Assembly (NCBI GenBank): GCA_018609755.1
Contig: JAHENZ010000200.1
Span: 1-38,821 of the forward strand
Length of the DNA stretch: 38,821 nt
Reading direction: 5' to 3'
Origin: Salinivenus sp.
GTDB lineage: Bacteria; Bacteroidota; Rhodothermia; Rhodothermales; Salinibacteraceae
Part shown: in pieces, positions 15,965 through 24,759 of the stretch
How the letters are laid out: every line of letters begins with the position of its first letter
How positions within the stretch are numbered: the first letter of the stretch is position 1
The notes under the pieces: model-generated
Database searches by the model: none
Told to the model about the DNA's origin: nothing
Seen by the model: the letters and a program-made list of their open reading frames with translations, nothing else
Translations under genes and position numbers: made by a program

Positions 15965-16624
15965 GGTACTAAGCGTAGTTTCGAAAAAGCGGATGGTAGT
16001 TGGGCGGACATCCCTGCTTCGCACGCATACGCCTCAGATCGGGAGAGTGTCCCGTCAGAGTGTTAGGAAGAAAAGCAAAGGGGGCGTCCGTGAAGTGTTC
16101 AGAATCTGTTTGGCGGACTGTCTACGGCTTGCGACTTCGTAGTTCTCGTCCCGTGAAGCTTCTGCGCTAGAGATCTGAGATCTCCTTGTCCGGTAGCTCC
16201 GCTAGGACCTAGCATGCCAGACCGCGTTTGAGCACCCCACGGGGACTTTGCCCACTGTGTGTCGCGTTGGTATCCATCCCCCAAGTAGATTCCCATGTCC
16301 ATAGACACTTGGCCTCCGAAAACATAACGTCGACCTTAAAGTATAGGGCTTGAAAGGACAGAGATACAGAAAAGCCGGACAGGAGCGCTCACCCAGAGGA
16401 CGCCCCTGTCCGGCCAAGACGGAGGCCCCCGTAGGTGCTACAGGTCCCCGGGGACTGTGTGGACCGAAAACAGATCCACCACCGCATTTAGGCAAGCGGC
16501 AACAGATGTGCCAGATGTCGAGAGTCCCCGAGTAACGGCCCAAATTCCGGGAGAAGGGGGCACCGCAGCGTGGGCTCTTCCACACACGTGTCGGGGGGAG
16601 TGGACAGAATCCCCAGAATACAGA
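15965..16624. other. 660-bp gene-free region between ssb and alpha/beta hydrolase
   Basis: Open frames here have no coding character. The region should include the ssb promoter near 15965-16050. It holds a strong minus-strand terminator at 16364-16414 and several small inverted repeats at 16444-16499: GTCCCCGGGGAC, GTGGA/TCCAC around CCGAAAACAGA, and CCGC/GCGG. This may be a long 3' UTR of the hydrolase gene or a separate small RNA. No known RNA family was recognised. Confidence 0.4.
16364..16414 (-). terminator. strong rho-independent terminator
   Basis: Reading the minus strand, GCCGGACAGGGGCG (16401-16414) pairs with CGCTCCTGTCCGGC (16374-16387), a 14-bp stem with one mismatch and a 13-nt loop. 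It is followed by TTTTCTGTAT. It lies 210 bp past the alpha/beta hydrolase stop. Confidence 0.8.
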
Positions 16625-17440
16625 TTAAGGACTGGAGGGAGACGTGACCCGGGTCGTTTCAGCCAACTCGCTCAAAAAGTCGAGGGTAAGATTGTTGAAC
16701 TCCTCCGGACGCTCAATCATGGGGGCGTGGCCACATTTGTCGATAAAGTGAAGTCGCGCATTCGGCATCCGGTCGCGAAATTCCTCGGCCACGTCCGGGG
16801 GGGTAATGATGTCATCCTTCCCCCAAATCAACAGGGTAGGCATGTCGAGCCGAGACAGTTGCTCGGTCACCGTTTCCTGGTCGGCCGACCGGGCAATTTT
16901 GAGGAGCCGAAGGGCTCGCGGGCGGTCGTTCACGATGTCAAACATCTCGTCCACGAGCTCCTCGGTTGCGTGGGCCGGGTCGTAAAAGGTCATTTCGGTG
17001 CGCTCTCGGATAAACTCCCGATCCTGCCGTTTGAAGAACGTGGTCCCCATCGTCGTCTCGTAGATGCCGGATGATCCGGAGAGCACGAGGGCGTCTACGA
17101 GATCCGGGTACTCAAGCGCGTACAGCAGTGCGATGTGCCCCCCCAGCGAATTGCCCACGAGGATCGTGCTATCGAGGTCCATGGCCTCCACGAACTCATG
17201 CACGTGCTGGGTCAGCCGGGGGACGCCCGTTTCCGAGATCGGGAAGTCGTACACTGGGATGATCGGCGCCAGTACCCGGTAGCCGTTGTCCGATAGAGTC
17301 TCCACAGTGTCTACCCAGTTACTCAGGTCGCCCAGCATGCCGTGCAGCAGCACGATGGGGGGGATCGGGGAGTCCGTCGGTCCTTCATCATTGTATTGAA
17401 AGTCACCCGTCTCGTGGACGGAAAAGGGAGTGTCATGCAT
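16625..17440 (-). CDS. alpha/beta hydrolase
   Basis: A 271-residue alpha/beta-hydrolase-fold enzyme of unknown substrate. The oxyanion region is IVLLHGMLGDLSNW, the nucleophile elbow is ILVGNSLGGH (catalytic Ser), the acid is in LLIWGKDDIITPP, and the catalytic His is in DKCGHAPMIERPEEF. The cap segment between the elbow and the acid includes YETTMGTTFFKRQDREF. This arrangement resembles C-C bond hydrolases and esterases of the MhpC/YcjY type, but specificity cannot be read. The ATG at 17440 puts the fold at the N-terminus; the frame extends to 17506 with a non-family leader. It has no signal peptide, so it is probably cytoplasmic. Confidence 0.85.
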   Translation of the reverse strand: MHDTPFSVHETGDFQYNDEGPTDSPIPPIVLLHGMLGDLSNWVDTVETLSDNGYRVLAPIIPVYDFPISETGVPRLTQHVHEFVEAMDLDSTILVGNSLGGHIALLYALEYPDLVDALVLSGSSGIYETTMGTTFFKRQDREFIRERTEMTFYDPAHATEELVDEMFDIVNDRPRALRLLKIARSADQETVTEQLSRLDMPTLLIWGKDDIITPPDVAEEFRDRMPNARLHFIDKCGHAPMIERPEEFNNLTLDFLSELAETTRVTSPSSP

Positions 17441-17911
17441 GAATGGACGCGTCGTCAGTGGGAGCCGGTGGTTCAGCACCGATCCGATGGGCCAGTACGG
17501 AGACACGAGGACGGAATGGGCCTCTCTCCCTCAACGCACGAGGATGGGTTGGGGAGGGGCCGGACGACGTTCCCGCCGTCGTGGGGACGTACAAGAAGCC
17601 AGAACAGATCCGTGCACGACTTCGAGGCGCAGAGCCTCAGAAAGCAGTACGGAAAGGACTCGTACATTTCGCGTGAGCATGTTGCAAGAAACGTACGAGG
17701 TCGGTAACATTCAAAACGCTCCCGGCGAAAGCTGCGTCAAGCCGTGTTTTGTGCTCAAGACCGAGGGAGGCTGCTTTTCCTCGTTGCAGACGGGGGCCCG
17801 ACGTCGAGTGGCACCCCTTGCCGGCCGTGTGAGGAGGTTTCCAGTGCACGAGAAACCGGATTCCCCTCGCTCGGTACATTTAGAGGTATGTTTCACGGGC
17901 TTTTTCGTCCA
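17441..17911. other. divergent gene-free region, about 470 bp
   Basis: This lies between the alpha/beta hydrolase start (minus) and the YtxH-like gene (plus). Open frames in it have Arg/Ser/Pro-rich translations without coding character. No repeat, terminator or RNA was recognised. Confidence 0.35.
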
Positions 17912-18268
17912 ATGCCTACGACCTACATGGAGAATACATCACGAAAACGCGCCGTACACGTCGGGATATGGAGTGCCCTGGCTGGAGGTGCCCTTGGGTT
18001 TACACTGGGAATGATGTTCGCGCCACAGCGTGGCCCGGACACGCGCCGCCGCCTCGCCTATCAGCTTGAGCATTGGGCTGCTCGGACGGAAGACATTCTT
18101 CGTCGTCTCTTAGAGTCGGGGCCGCAGGCGGGCGCCGACCGATCCGGTGATGAGCTCGTGGCCGACGCGCAAGCCCGGGCGGATCACATTCGGGACGACA
18201 TCGATGCTTTGCTTGAAGAGCTTCGCAAGCAAAGCGCCGCCTCTGCAAAGAATGGCGACACCGACTGA
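17912..18268 (+). CDS. YtxH-domain protein
   Basis: A 118-residue protein with the YtxH layout: one glycine-rich transmembrane segment (VGIWSALAGGALGFTLGMMFAPQRGPDTRRRL, about residues 15-40), ending in the characteristic APQRG-type turn. A charged helical tail with coiled-coil character follows (ADAQARADHIRDDIDALLEELRKQ). Members are often general-stress or cell-envelope-associated proteins of unknown mechanism. Two ATGs, at 17912 and 17927, are possible; the first is used. It is followed at 76 bp by yaaA on the same strand, so the two may be co-transcribed. Confidence 0.75.
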   Translation: MPTTYMENTSRKRAVHVGIWSALAGGALGFTLGMMFAPQRGPDTRRRLAYQLEHWAARTEDILRRLLESGPQAGADRSGDELVADAQARADHIRDDIDALLEELRKQSAASAKNGDTD

Positions 18269-18344
18269 GCCGTTTGCTCTTGAGGGCCGCTGGCCCTTGT
18301 TTCTACTCCATTGCTCGCACGTCTACTGATCGTCCCCCGCTTAC

Positions 18345-19169
18345 ATGCCGAACCTTACCGTTCTCCTGTCCCCGGCCGACCGCAAGCAGCCCGGGGGGAA
18401 TCCCTTTGCTCCGGACATGTTCGACTACCGAACCTCCGGGACCTTCAACTATTACGATGATTTCAATCCGGAGCGGCGCGAGCTCATCGACACGCTGCAG
18501 GAGGTGATTGAGGAGGAAGACGAGGATACACTCTCAGACCTCTTTGGGCTTGAGGGATACGAGCTCGAAGAAGCCATCCGGGTGAACTCTGAGATTTACG
18601 ACGCCCCCCTCATGTCGGCGCTCGACCGGTACAGTCCCGGGGTGATGTACGCTGCCATGGACTTTGCGAATCTGCCGACTGGGGCCCAGCGCCGCCTTCT
18701 GGAGAACGGCGTCATCCTGTCTGGCCTCTTCGGCCTGCTTCGTCCGGACGATCTCATCCCGAATTATCAGCTCGGGATGGACGTTTCGATTCCGGACCTC
18801 GGCCCCGTGGCCGAGTACTGGCGGCCTGTGGTAAGTCCCGTCCTTAACGACAGCCTGGAAGACCGATGGGTATGGGACCTCCTACCGGAGGTTCATCGTG
18901 AAGCGTGGACCGACGAGCACACCTACGAGGCACGCGTCGAGGTGACGTTCGAACGCGAGGAAGACGGCGAGCGTGTGGAAATCACGGGCGAGGACCTGGA
19001 GGTGCAGCGCGGGCAATTCGTCAACTTCATCGTGCAGGAGACTGCCGAGGAGATGGAGGACCTTCGCGAGTGGGCCGAGGAGGAATCGGAGGAGCTCGCG
19101 TTTGACGAAGACGCCTCCTCCTACGACGAGGAGACGAAGACGTGGTCCATCGTCATGGTGCAGCAGTAG
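18345..19169 (+). CDS. yaaA: peroxide stress protein YaaA (UPF0246)
   Basis: A 274-residue cytoplasmic protein of the YaaA/UPF0246 family, which in E. coli lowers intracellular free iron and protects DNA under hydrogen peroxide stress. Family blocks are the N-terminal LTVLLSPADRKQPGG, the middle YDAPLMSALDRYSPGVMYAAMDF and LLENGVILSGLFGLLRPDDLIPNYQLGM, and a C-terminal strand set with EARVEVTFERE and VNFIVQE. The segment EVIEEEDEDTLSD and the tail EEESEELAFDEDASSYDEE are very acidic, as in salt-in halophiles. Length and order look complete. It lies between a YtxH-like gene and udk on the same strand. Confidence 0.85.
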   Translation: MPNLTVLLSPADRKQPGGNPFAPDMFDYRTSGTFNYYDDFNPERRELIDTLQEVIEEEDEDTLSDLFGLEGYELEEAIRVNSEIYDAPLMSALDRYSPGVMYAAMDFANLPTGAQRRLLENGVILSGLFGLLRPDDLIPNYQLGMDVSIPDLGPVAEYWRPVVSPVLNDSLEDRWVWDLLPEVHREAWTDEHTYEARVEVTFEREEDGERVEITGEDLEVQRGQFVNFIVQETAEEMEDLREWAEEESEELAFDEDASSYDEETKTWSIVMVQQ

Positions 19170-19313
19170 CCTCTCTACGCTGAGCGTTGAACGTTTTGCG
19201 TGTGGCGTTGGAGTCGTCTCCGGATCGCTTTGCTGTTTCCGTACCGACGCTGACGGCTCAACGTCCCGGGCCTGCTTCTCGCCGTTTTTGCTTCACCAGC
19301 GCGTGCCTCCGTC

Positions 19314-19949
19314 ATGGATGTGCCAGTCGTCATTGGGATTGCGGGCGGCTCTGGATCGGGAAAGACGACGGTTCTAGAGCAGATCATAGGGGAATTTGGG
19401 GCCGATCCCATTGCGGTACTGGATCATGACGCCTACTACCGGGACCTCTCCCATCTGCCGCCGGACGAGCGTGGGCAGTTCAACTTCGACCACCCCGACG
19501 CGCTGGAGACGGACCTCATGCGCGAACACCTCGATCGTCTCATCGCGGGAGAGGCCGTCGAAAAACCGGTGTACGACTTTACCACCCACACGCGTCGGGA
19601 CGAGACGGAGACCGTGGAGCCCCGGCCCGTCATTATCATCGAGGGCATCCTCGTCCTGGCAGAGTCGCTGCTGGAGGAGCAAATGGACATCCGCATCTAC
19701 GTGGACGCGGCGGACGACATCCGGCTCATGCGACGCATCCGCCGCGATTTAGAGGAGCGAAACCGCTCGATCGAGGGCATCCTGCAACAGTACGAGCGTA
19801 CGGTGCGGCCCATGCACCTCGAATTCGTGGAGCCGTCGAAGCGAGAAGCCGACGTGATCATCCCGCGCGGCGGGCACAACCGCGTGGCGATTCAGATGGT
19901 GATGTCGCGAATTCAGGATCTGCTCTCCGGAGTGGAGTACCGGGCGTAG
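19314..19949 (+). CDS. udk: uridine kinase
   Basis: Uridine kinase phosphorylates uridine or cytidine with ATP or GTP to UMP or CMP in pyrimidine salvage. The 211-residue protein has the P-loop GGSGSGKTT at residues ~11-19 and VLDHDAYYRDLSHLP (substrate-binding Asp and Tyr). FNFDHPDALE, KPVYDFTTHTR, VIIIEGILVL, RIYVDAADDIRLMRRIRRDLEERNRS and EFVEPSKREADVIIPRGG follow in the family order. All expected motifs are present. It converges on coaX with only 12 bp between the stop codons. Confidence 0.95.
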   Translation: MDVPVVIGIAGGSGSGKTTVLEQIIGEFGADPIAVLDHDAYYRDLSHLPPDERGQFNFDHPDALETDLMREHLDRLIAGEAVEKPVYDFTTHTRRDETETVEPRPVIIIEGILVLAESLLEEQMDIRIYVDAADDIRLMRRIRRDLEERNRSIEGILQQYERTVRPMHLEFVEPSKREADVIIPRGGHNRVAIQMVMSRIQDLLSGVEYRA

Positions 19950-19961
19950 CGTCGAGGAGCG

Positions 19962-20744
19962 TCAGTCGAGTTTCTCCGTCACGAGAATACGAACGCCCTC
20001 CAGGACGAGGTGAGGTGCGTTATGATCGACCCGGTCGAGGTGGTCGGAAAGGAGTGAGCCCCACCCCCCCGTCAAGACGACGTGGGGCGAGTCGGGAAGC
20101 GTTCCGGCGAGGCGATCGATCATTCCGTGCACGCTGTCCACGAGTCCCCACATGATGCCGCTTTGGAGGGCGGATTGGGTCGACCGGCCCACCGGCTCGT
20201 TGGGGAGTGCGAGCGGCACGTCGGGGAGCTGCGCCGTCCCGTTCGTTAGGGCTTGCCGCACCAGCGCCGGCCCAGCGCCGATCACGCCGCCCAGGTAGAT
20301 GCCGTCCCGATGGACGACCTCGCACGTCACGGCGGTTCCGGCATCGACCACCACGACGCTTTGCGGGGAGGAGGCGATGGTTCCGTGCCGGACCCATCCG
20401 GCGGCCGCCGCCGCCAGTCGATCGGTGCCCAAGGTGTCGGGGGTTTCGTACGCCAAGGTAAACGGAAGTGGCATTGTGGGACGAACCTGGACGATCGGCG
20501 CGTCCGAGATCCGTCTGAGGGCGTCTGTGATGGCCTCGGTCGCCGTAGGGACGACAGAGGCGAGACCGATGCGTCGCAGGGACGTGTCGTGGAGGTGAGA
20601 GTGCAGGGTGTCGGCCCAAGCGTCCGGATCCGAGGCATCAATGCCATTCGCGTCCGTCGACACCGTGAAGACGTGTGTGAGGTCAGGGCCGTCGAACAGG
20701 CCGCCCTTCGCGGCACTGTTGCCAATGTCGAGCGCGAGAAGCAT
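19962..20744 (-). CDS. coaX: type III pantothenate kinase
   Basis: CoaX phosphorylates pantothenate, the first step of coenzyme A synthesis. It belongs to the ASKHA fold and is not feedback-inhibited by CoA. The 260 residues show the phosphate-1 motif [20 protein letters not shown] (Asp108, Arg109), the [10 protein letters not shown] block (Asp134), [15 protein letters not shown] and the adenosine motif [11 protein letters not shown]. The gene lies 72 bp downstream of birA in the same direction. That pairing is common in bacteria, so the two probably share a transcript. Confidence 0.95.
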   Translation of the reverse strand: MLLALDIGNSAAKGGLFDGPDLTHVFTVSTDANGIDASDPDAWADTLHSHLHDTSLRRIGLASVVPTATEAITDALRRISDAPIVQVRPTMPLPFTLAYETPDTLGTDRLAAAAAGWVRHGTIASSPQSVVVVDAGTAVTCEVVHRDGIYLGGVIGAGPALVRQALTNGTAQLPDVPLALPNEPVGRSTQSALQSGIMWGLVDSVHGMIDRLAGTLPDSPHVVLTGGWGSLLSDHLDRVDHNAPHLVLEGVRILVTEKLD

Positions 20745-20816
20745 TCCCGGGTGTGCATTTGTGTGTATGTGCGGACCCTTGGGGGCGTGAGTCGTACTCC
20801 GTGATGGAAGATCCTC

Positions 20817-21617
20817 TCACGCATTCCCCTGTGTCGTCACGTCGCCGGCGTGCACGACGGTCGTTCCGTCGGCAGTATCGAGACGAAGAGCGCCCGTTTC
20901 GGTGATGCCACGAACCACCCCGGAGATGGTCTCATCTGTGTCCGGAACGTGGAAGGTTACTGTTTCCCCCCGTCCCACGAGACGGTCGTGGAAGGCCGCC
21001 CGTACAGAAGCATCGTTTCCGGCTTGAACGGTGTCGTAGCGAGTCTCCAACTGGGAGAGAAGGTGGGCGAAGAGGGGGGCGCGAGGCACGGCCCGGCCGA
21101 CGGTGAGGCGGAGCGACGTTGCCCGGTCGGCGATCGGGTCCGGAAAGGTCGTCTGATTGACGTTCAGGCCGACGCCAAGAATGACAACCTCCGCTTTTGC
21201 CCGCCCGGAAAGCGACGACTCCAGCAACATGCCGCAGGTCTTCCGTCCCTCCAGAAGCACGTCGTTGGGCCACTTGAGGGCCGCTCGGTGCGGAGACACA
21301 AAGTCATCGATGGTCTCTGCGACCGCTACGCTTGCGGCCACAGTGATGAGACCGAGGCGTTCCGCGCCGAGAGTGGGGCGGAGGACGACCGAAAACATCA
21401 GATTCTGCCCCGTCTTCGCGTCCCACGTACGCCCGTGTCGTCCTCGGCCTTCCGACTGGTACTCCGTAGCGACCACGCTGCCCTCCGGCGCTCCGTCGCC
21501 CGCCCACTCGGCGGCCACTGTGTTGGTCGACCCGACCGTTTCGAACCCCCGCATCGACTGTCCGAAGCGGTCGGTGTCGAGGACGTTCTGCACGTCGTGG
21601 ACGAGCGGAAGCGGCAT
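20817..21617 (-). CDS. birA: biotin--[acetyl-CoA-carboxylase] ligase
   Basis: This enzyme activates biotin as biotinyl-AMP and attaches it to the acetyl-CoA carboxylase carrier protein. The 266 residues contain the catalytic domain with GRGRHGRTW at 57-65, LKWPNDVLL at ~114-122 and ILGVGLNVNQT, plus a C-terminal SH3-like region (VVRGITETGALRLDTADG). There is no N-terminal helix-turn-helix, so this is a group I BirA that should not repress transcription itself. The ATG at 21617 fits the family. A degenerate hairpin repeat of the same kind as upstream of purQ lies 30 bp upstream. Confidence 0.95.
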   Translation of the reverse strand: MPLPLVHDVQNVLDTDRFGQSMRGFETVGSTNTVAAEWAGDGAPEGSVVATEYQSEGRGRHGRTWDAKTGQNLMFSVVLRPTLGAERLGLITVAASVAVAETIDDFVSPHRAALKWPNDVLLEGRKTCGMLLESSLSGRAKAEVVILGVGLNVNQTTFPDPIADRATSLRLTVGRAVPRAPLFAHLLSQLETRYDTVQAGNDASVRAAFHDRLVGRGETVTFHVPDTDETISGVVRGITETGALRLDTADGTTVVHAGDVTTQGNA

Positions 21618-21646
21618 TGGACAGCGTCGTCAGTAGCAAAGCAGTA

Positions 21647-21724
21647 GAGCGTATTCCGCGGTATCTCGGAGCCTACGCAGTCGTTTTCAGCCGAAGGAGA
21701 TACGCAACACGAAATACGTACTCC
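21647..21724. repeat. hairpin repeat B (degenerate copy of repeat A)
   Basis: The left arm GAGCGTATTCCGCGGTATCT (21647-21666) is partly complementary to the right arm at 21691-21724, which contains GATACGCAACACGAAATACG. The right arm matches that of repeat A (TACGCAATACGAAACACG...AATACG) with a six-base deletion. It sits between a lipoprotein stop and the birA start on the minus strand, the same arrangement as repeat A between two minus-strand genes. Confidence 0.6.
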
Positions 21725-21743
21725 CCAGGATTTCCGAAGGCTC

Positions 21744-22574
21744 TCAGCCTTTGGGGGAAGATTCGTACTTATAGTACGCCGACACGGTGCGGAACTGGCG
21801 CGGCGTTCGAAACGGGACGTCCACCAATGTCCGAACTCGGGTTGTATGAGGCACCCATCGACCGTCGGGAGCACGCCGGAGGCGCACGCTCATCCGGCTG
21901 TCTTCCTCAAACAGGAGAACGCGCCCGGACCGTATGACCGTGAGGCCGATCAGCTTGCGGGTGTCCCGTTCGATGTACAGGCGCACGTACCGTACATTTT
22001 GGTCCCGCCCTGTTCCCCGAGAACGGGCGGTCGCCTCCAGCAGATACACCGGCGTATCGTCCAGAATCGTATCGGATCGAAGGGCGTACCGGAACGCTTC
22101 CCGGGTTCGGGGCTCAAGGAAGGCCGGCTCGTCCGACAGTACCTGCGCCACCACGTCTGAGGGGCGATCCCGCGGATGTTGGTTTGGAGCCGCCCATCCC
22201 AGCCATCCGCCGCTTCGGAAGGTGCCCATCGAATCTCGATGCCGAATGGTACCGGGCGCGCGTCCCGGTGGGTAGCGGAGCACGTACGACCGGAGGGCCG
22301 TGATCGTACCGGAGGGGGCCATCTGCTCGGTCCGCAACGAGCGAGTGGCGGCATAATCGTCAAGGGCCACAAAGGCGGAATCGAAGGCCGTCCGCTGCAT
22401 GGAGGAAAGCACGGCAAGGGCTGAGTCGCGAGGAATGGTCGTCGCAATTGTGTCGGACGGGAGAAAGGGGGAGTCCGGCCGCGGCGACGAGCAGCCCGCG
22501 AGGCTACCGACGACTAGGAGCATCGCCCCGAGGACGTGTAAAGAACAGGCGTGTTTGGATCGCGGCGGATGCAT
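21744..22574 (-). CDS. predicted lipoprotein, unknown function
   Basis: A 276-residue protein beginning MHPPRSKHACSLHVLGAMLLVVG with a lipobox LAGC (Cys28), so it is exported and lipid-anchored. Most of the mature part is an outer-membrane-lipoprotein-like beta-rich domain: TPVYLLEATARSRG, VRYVRLYIERDTRKLIGLTVIR, LLFEEDSRMSVRLRRAPDGRWVP. The pattern, in which a reduced derivative is stored, an intermediate is 'fitted' and the residue string ends near the C-terminus, resembles the LolA/LolB-fold outer-membrane lipoprotein-sorting relatives. I could not assign a family. An in-frame extension to 22760 exists but hides the lipobox. It is upstream of birA on the same strand. Confidence 0.65.
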   Translation of the reverse strand: MHPPRSKHACSLHVLGAMLLVVGSLAGCSSPRPDSPFLPSDTIATTIPRDSALAVLSSMQRTAFDSAFVALDDYAATRSLRTEQMAPSGTITALRSYVLRYPPGRAPGTIRHRDSMGTFRSGGWLGWAAPNQHPRDRPSDVVAQVLSDEPAFLEPRTREAFRYALRSDTILDDTPVYLLEATARSRGTGRDQNVRYVRLYIERDTRKLIGLTVIRSGRVLLFEEDSRMSVRLRRAPDGRWVPHTTRVRTLVDVPFRTPRQFRTVSAYYKYESSPKG

Positions 22575-22758
22575 CACTGACCGTCGATTTATATGTTTTC
22601 GTGAGATACGCCCATGTCCGGAGGTTCCCGGCTCGTGAACGCCGACGAGTCTCGGCGCCCCGGGACCTACCGCTAGCCGAAATCGGAGCAGAAGTTTCGG
22701 CTTCTTGAACCGGCTTCGCAAAGTCTTCGCTCCCGTTGCTTTTCGCATTTGTTCTTGC

Positions 22759-23595
22759 ATGGACGCTCCCGCTCACCAATCGCCGTACGACGATCTTCTC
22801 CGTGTTGCTGTGGACGCTGCCCGTCAGGGGGCGTCCGTCATTCGCAACTACGCCGGGCAGCACGAACAGGTGCGCACGAAGACCACGAACGACTTCGTCA
22901 CGGAGGCCGACGAGGCAGCCCAAGACGCCATTCTCGCGGCTCTCGACGAGGCGACGCCGGACATTTCGGTGCTCGCAGAAGAGGGAACGGATCCAGACGC
23001 GTACGCTGAATCCGCAAACGGCCGACGCTGGATCGTGGATCCGATCGACGGCACGACCAACTTCATGCATCAGGTGCCGCCCTACGCTGTAAGCATTGCC
23101 CTGCAGGAACAGGATGCTATAGTGGCGGGCGTGGTGCTCGACGTGCCACACGACGAGCTCTTCACGGCCGTCGCCGATCACGGTCTCCAGTTGAATGGGG
23201 AACCGACGGGAGTGTCGACGACCGATGACTTTTCGGACGCCTTTCTGGCCACCGGCTTTCCGTATCGCCGTTTCGAACACACCGAGCAGTACCTCGACGT
23301 GTTGGGGACGATTCTTCGGGATGCGAGGAGCGTTCGTCGGCACGGGGCAGCGGCGATTGACCTGGCGTGGCTGGCCTGCGGGCGGTTCGACGGGTTCTTC
23401 GAGACGGGGCTCTCCCCGTGGGACGTGGCGGCGGGACTCCTGCTCGTGCGCGAGGGCGGGGGGCGCGTTACGGATTACCGCAACGACGACAGTGGCTTCT
23501 CGCCTCTTTTTGCCCAGCAGGTGTGTGCCACCAACGGGCGGGTGCATCGCCCCCTCCTCGATCACCTGGCCTCGATGAAAGACATTCGGTTGTGA
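22759..23595 (+). CDS. suhB: inositol monophosphatase family protein
   Basis: A 278-residue Mg2+-dependent phosphatase of the inositol monophosphatase family. It probably removes phosphate from inositol 1-phosphate or a related sugar phosphate (CysQ- and FBPase-like members are alternatives). The family motifs are complete: DFVTEADEAAQ (about 45-55), LAEEGT with Glu74-Glu75, WIVDPIDGTTNFMH (Asp94, Asp97) and SPWDVAAGLLLVREGGG (Asp222). The ATG at 22759 removes a non-family 18-residue leader of the longer frame from 22705. It is transcribed divergently from the lipoprotein gene and precedes fabI. A hairpin without a T-run follows at 23626-23647. Confidence 0.9.
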   Translation: MDAPAHQSPYDDLLRVAVDAARQGASVIRNYAGQHEQVRTKTTNDFVTEADEAAQDAILAALDEATPDISVLAEEGTDPDAYAESANGRRWIVDPIDGTTNFMHQVPPYAVSIALQEQDAIVAGVVLDVPHDELFTAVADHGLQLNGEPTGVSTTDDFSDAFLATGFPYRRFEHTEQYLDVLGTILRDARSVRRHGAAAIDLAWLACGRFDGFFETGLSPWDVAAGLLLVREGGGRVTDYRNDDSGFSPLFAQQVCATNGRVHRPLLDHLASMKDIRL

Positions 23596-23841
23596 TGAAC
23601 TCCCTCAGATTTGTTTTCCTCTTCGGAGATGACGGGTCCGTCGTCTCTACAGAATCGGCGGTGAAAGAGGGCCAACATCACCTTCATCCTGGGCGTTCCG
23701 TTCGTTCCCCGACACGTTGACGGACGGAGTCCGTTCGCACCCCTCTCATGACGCGCAATTATGACGGGGACATCCGACCGGTACCGATTTCATTGCACTC
23801 ATTTTTACTCTTCACTCTCTGAATCAATCCCTTTCGCTGCT

Positions 23842-24681
23842 ATGGCTGGACACGATCTGCTCGACGGAAAAACCGGTGTCATCTTCGGTCCGCTGAATGA
23901 GGACAGCATCGCCTGGTCGATCGCCCAGGCCTGTCACCGCGAGGGCGCCGAGTTTACCCTCTCCAATGCACCGGTGGCTCGCCGCTTCGGGGACCTCGAT
24001 GAACTGGCGGAGGAGACGGACAGCCCCATCATCTGGGCCGACGCCACCGACGACGAGGACCTGGAGGAGCTCTTCGCCGAGGTCAAAGACACCTACGGCA
24101 CCATCGACTTCATCGTCCACTCCATCGGCATGGGGGTGAATGTGCGGAAGGACGTGCCGTACGAAGACCTCAACTACAACTGGTACGAGCAGACGCTCGA
24201 CGTGTCGGCCGTGAGTCTGCACCGCATCGTCCATCACGCGCTGGAGTCCGAGGCCATCGACGACGGCGGCTCCATCCTGGCCATGACGTACATCGGGGCG
24301 CAGCGCATCTTTTCGAAGTACTCGGAGATGGGCGACGCGAAGGCGCTGCTGGAAAGCATCGTCCGCTCCTTCGGCTACCGTCTGGGCAAGCGCGACATCC
24401 GCATCAATGCCATCTCCCAGAGCCCGACGGACACTACCGCCGGCTCCGGCATCGAGGGCTTCAATGCCATGTACGAGTTCGCCGAGCGCGTCTCGCCCCT
24501 CGGCAACGCAAGTGCGGACGAGTGTGCCGACTACGCCGTGACGCTCCTCAGCGACCTCACGCGCATGGTGACCATGCAGACGCTCTACCACGACGGCGGC
24601 TTCTCCAGTATGGGCATCTCCGACCAGATCGTGGAGGCACTGGAAGACTCCTTCGCTGAGGAAGAAGAAGAGGAGGGGTAA
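23842..24681 (+). CDS. fabI: enoyl-[acyl-carrier-protein] reductase FabI
   Basis: FabI carries out the last reduction of each elongation cycle in type II fatty-acid synthesis. The 279-residue short-chain-dehydrogenase-like protein has the FabI nucleotide motif GPLNEDSIAWSIAQA (about 16-30) in place of the classic GxxxGxG. It also has DFIVHSIGMG, MTYIGAQRIFSKYSEMGDAKA, in which Tyr150, Tyr160 and Lys167 form the Y-x6-K site, and INAISQSPTDTTAGSGI. The C-terminus is a run of acidic residues (DSFAEEEEEEG), as in salt-adapted proteins. The ATG at 23842 fits the family; an upstream frame start at 23761 adds a non-family leader. A possible target for triclosan-type inhibitors. Confidence 0.95.
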   Translation: MAGHDLLDGKTGVIFGPLNEDSIAWSIAQACHREGAEFTLSNAPVARRFGDLDELAEETDSPIIWADATDDEDLEELFAEVKDTYGTIDFIVHSIGMGVNVRKDVPYEDLNYNWYEQTLDVSAVSLHRIVHHALESEAIDDGGSILAMTYIGAQRIFSKYSEMGDAKALLESIVRSFGYRLGKRDIRINAISQSPTDTTAGSGIEGFNAMYEFAERVSPLGNASADECADYAVTLLSDLTRMVTMQTLYHDGGFSSMGISDQIVEALEDSFAEEEEEEG

Positions 24682-24741
24682 CGTCGTCCCGCACCACAGG
24701 TATGACCTCCGGCCCCCGGGACGACGCCGCGCTCTGATGAT
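24682..24741 (+). terminator. possible terminator after fabI
   Basis: The arms CGTCGTCCCG (24682-24691) and CGGGACGACG (24717-24726) form a 10-bp stem with a 25-nt loop. A run of six Ts starts 14 nt further on rather than directly, so it is at best a weak terminator or a stem-loop in the fabI-HAD intergenic spacer. Confidence 0.35.
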
Positions 24742-24759
24742 TTTTTCATCCCCATCTTC

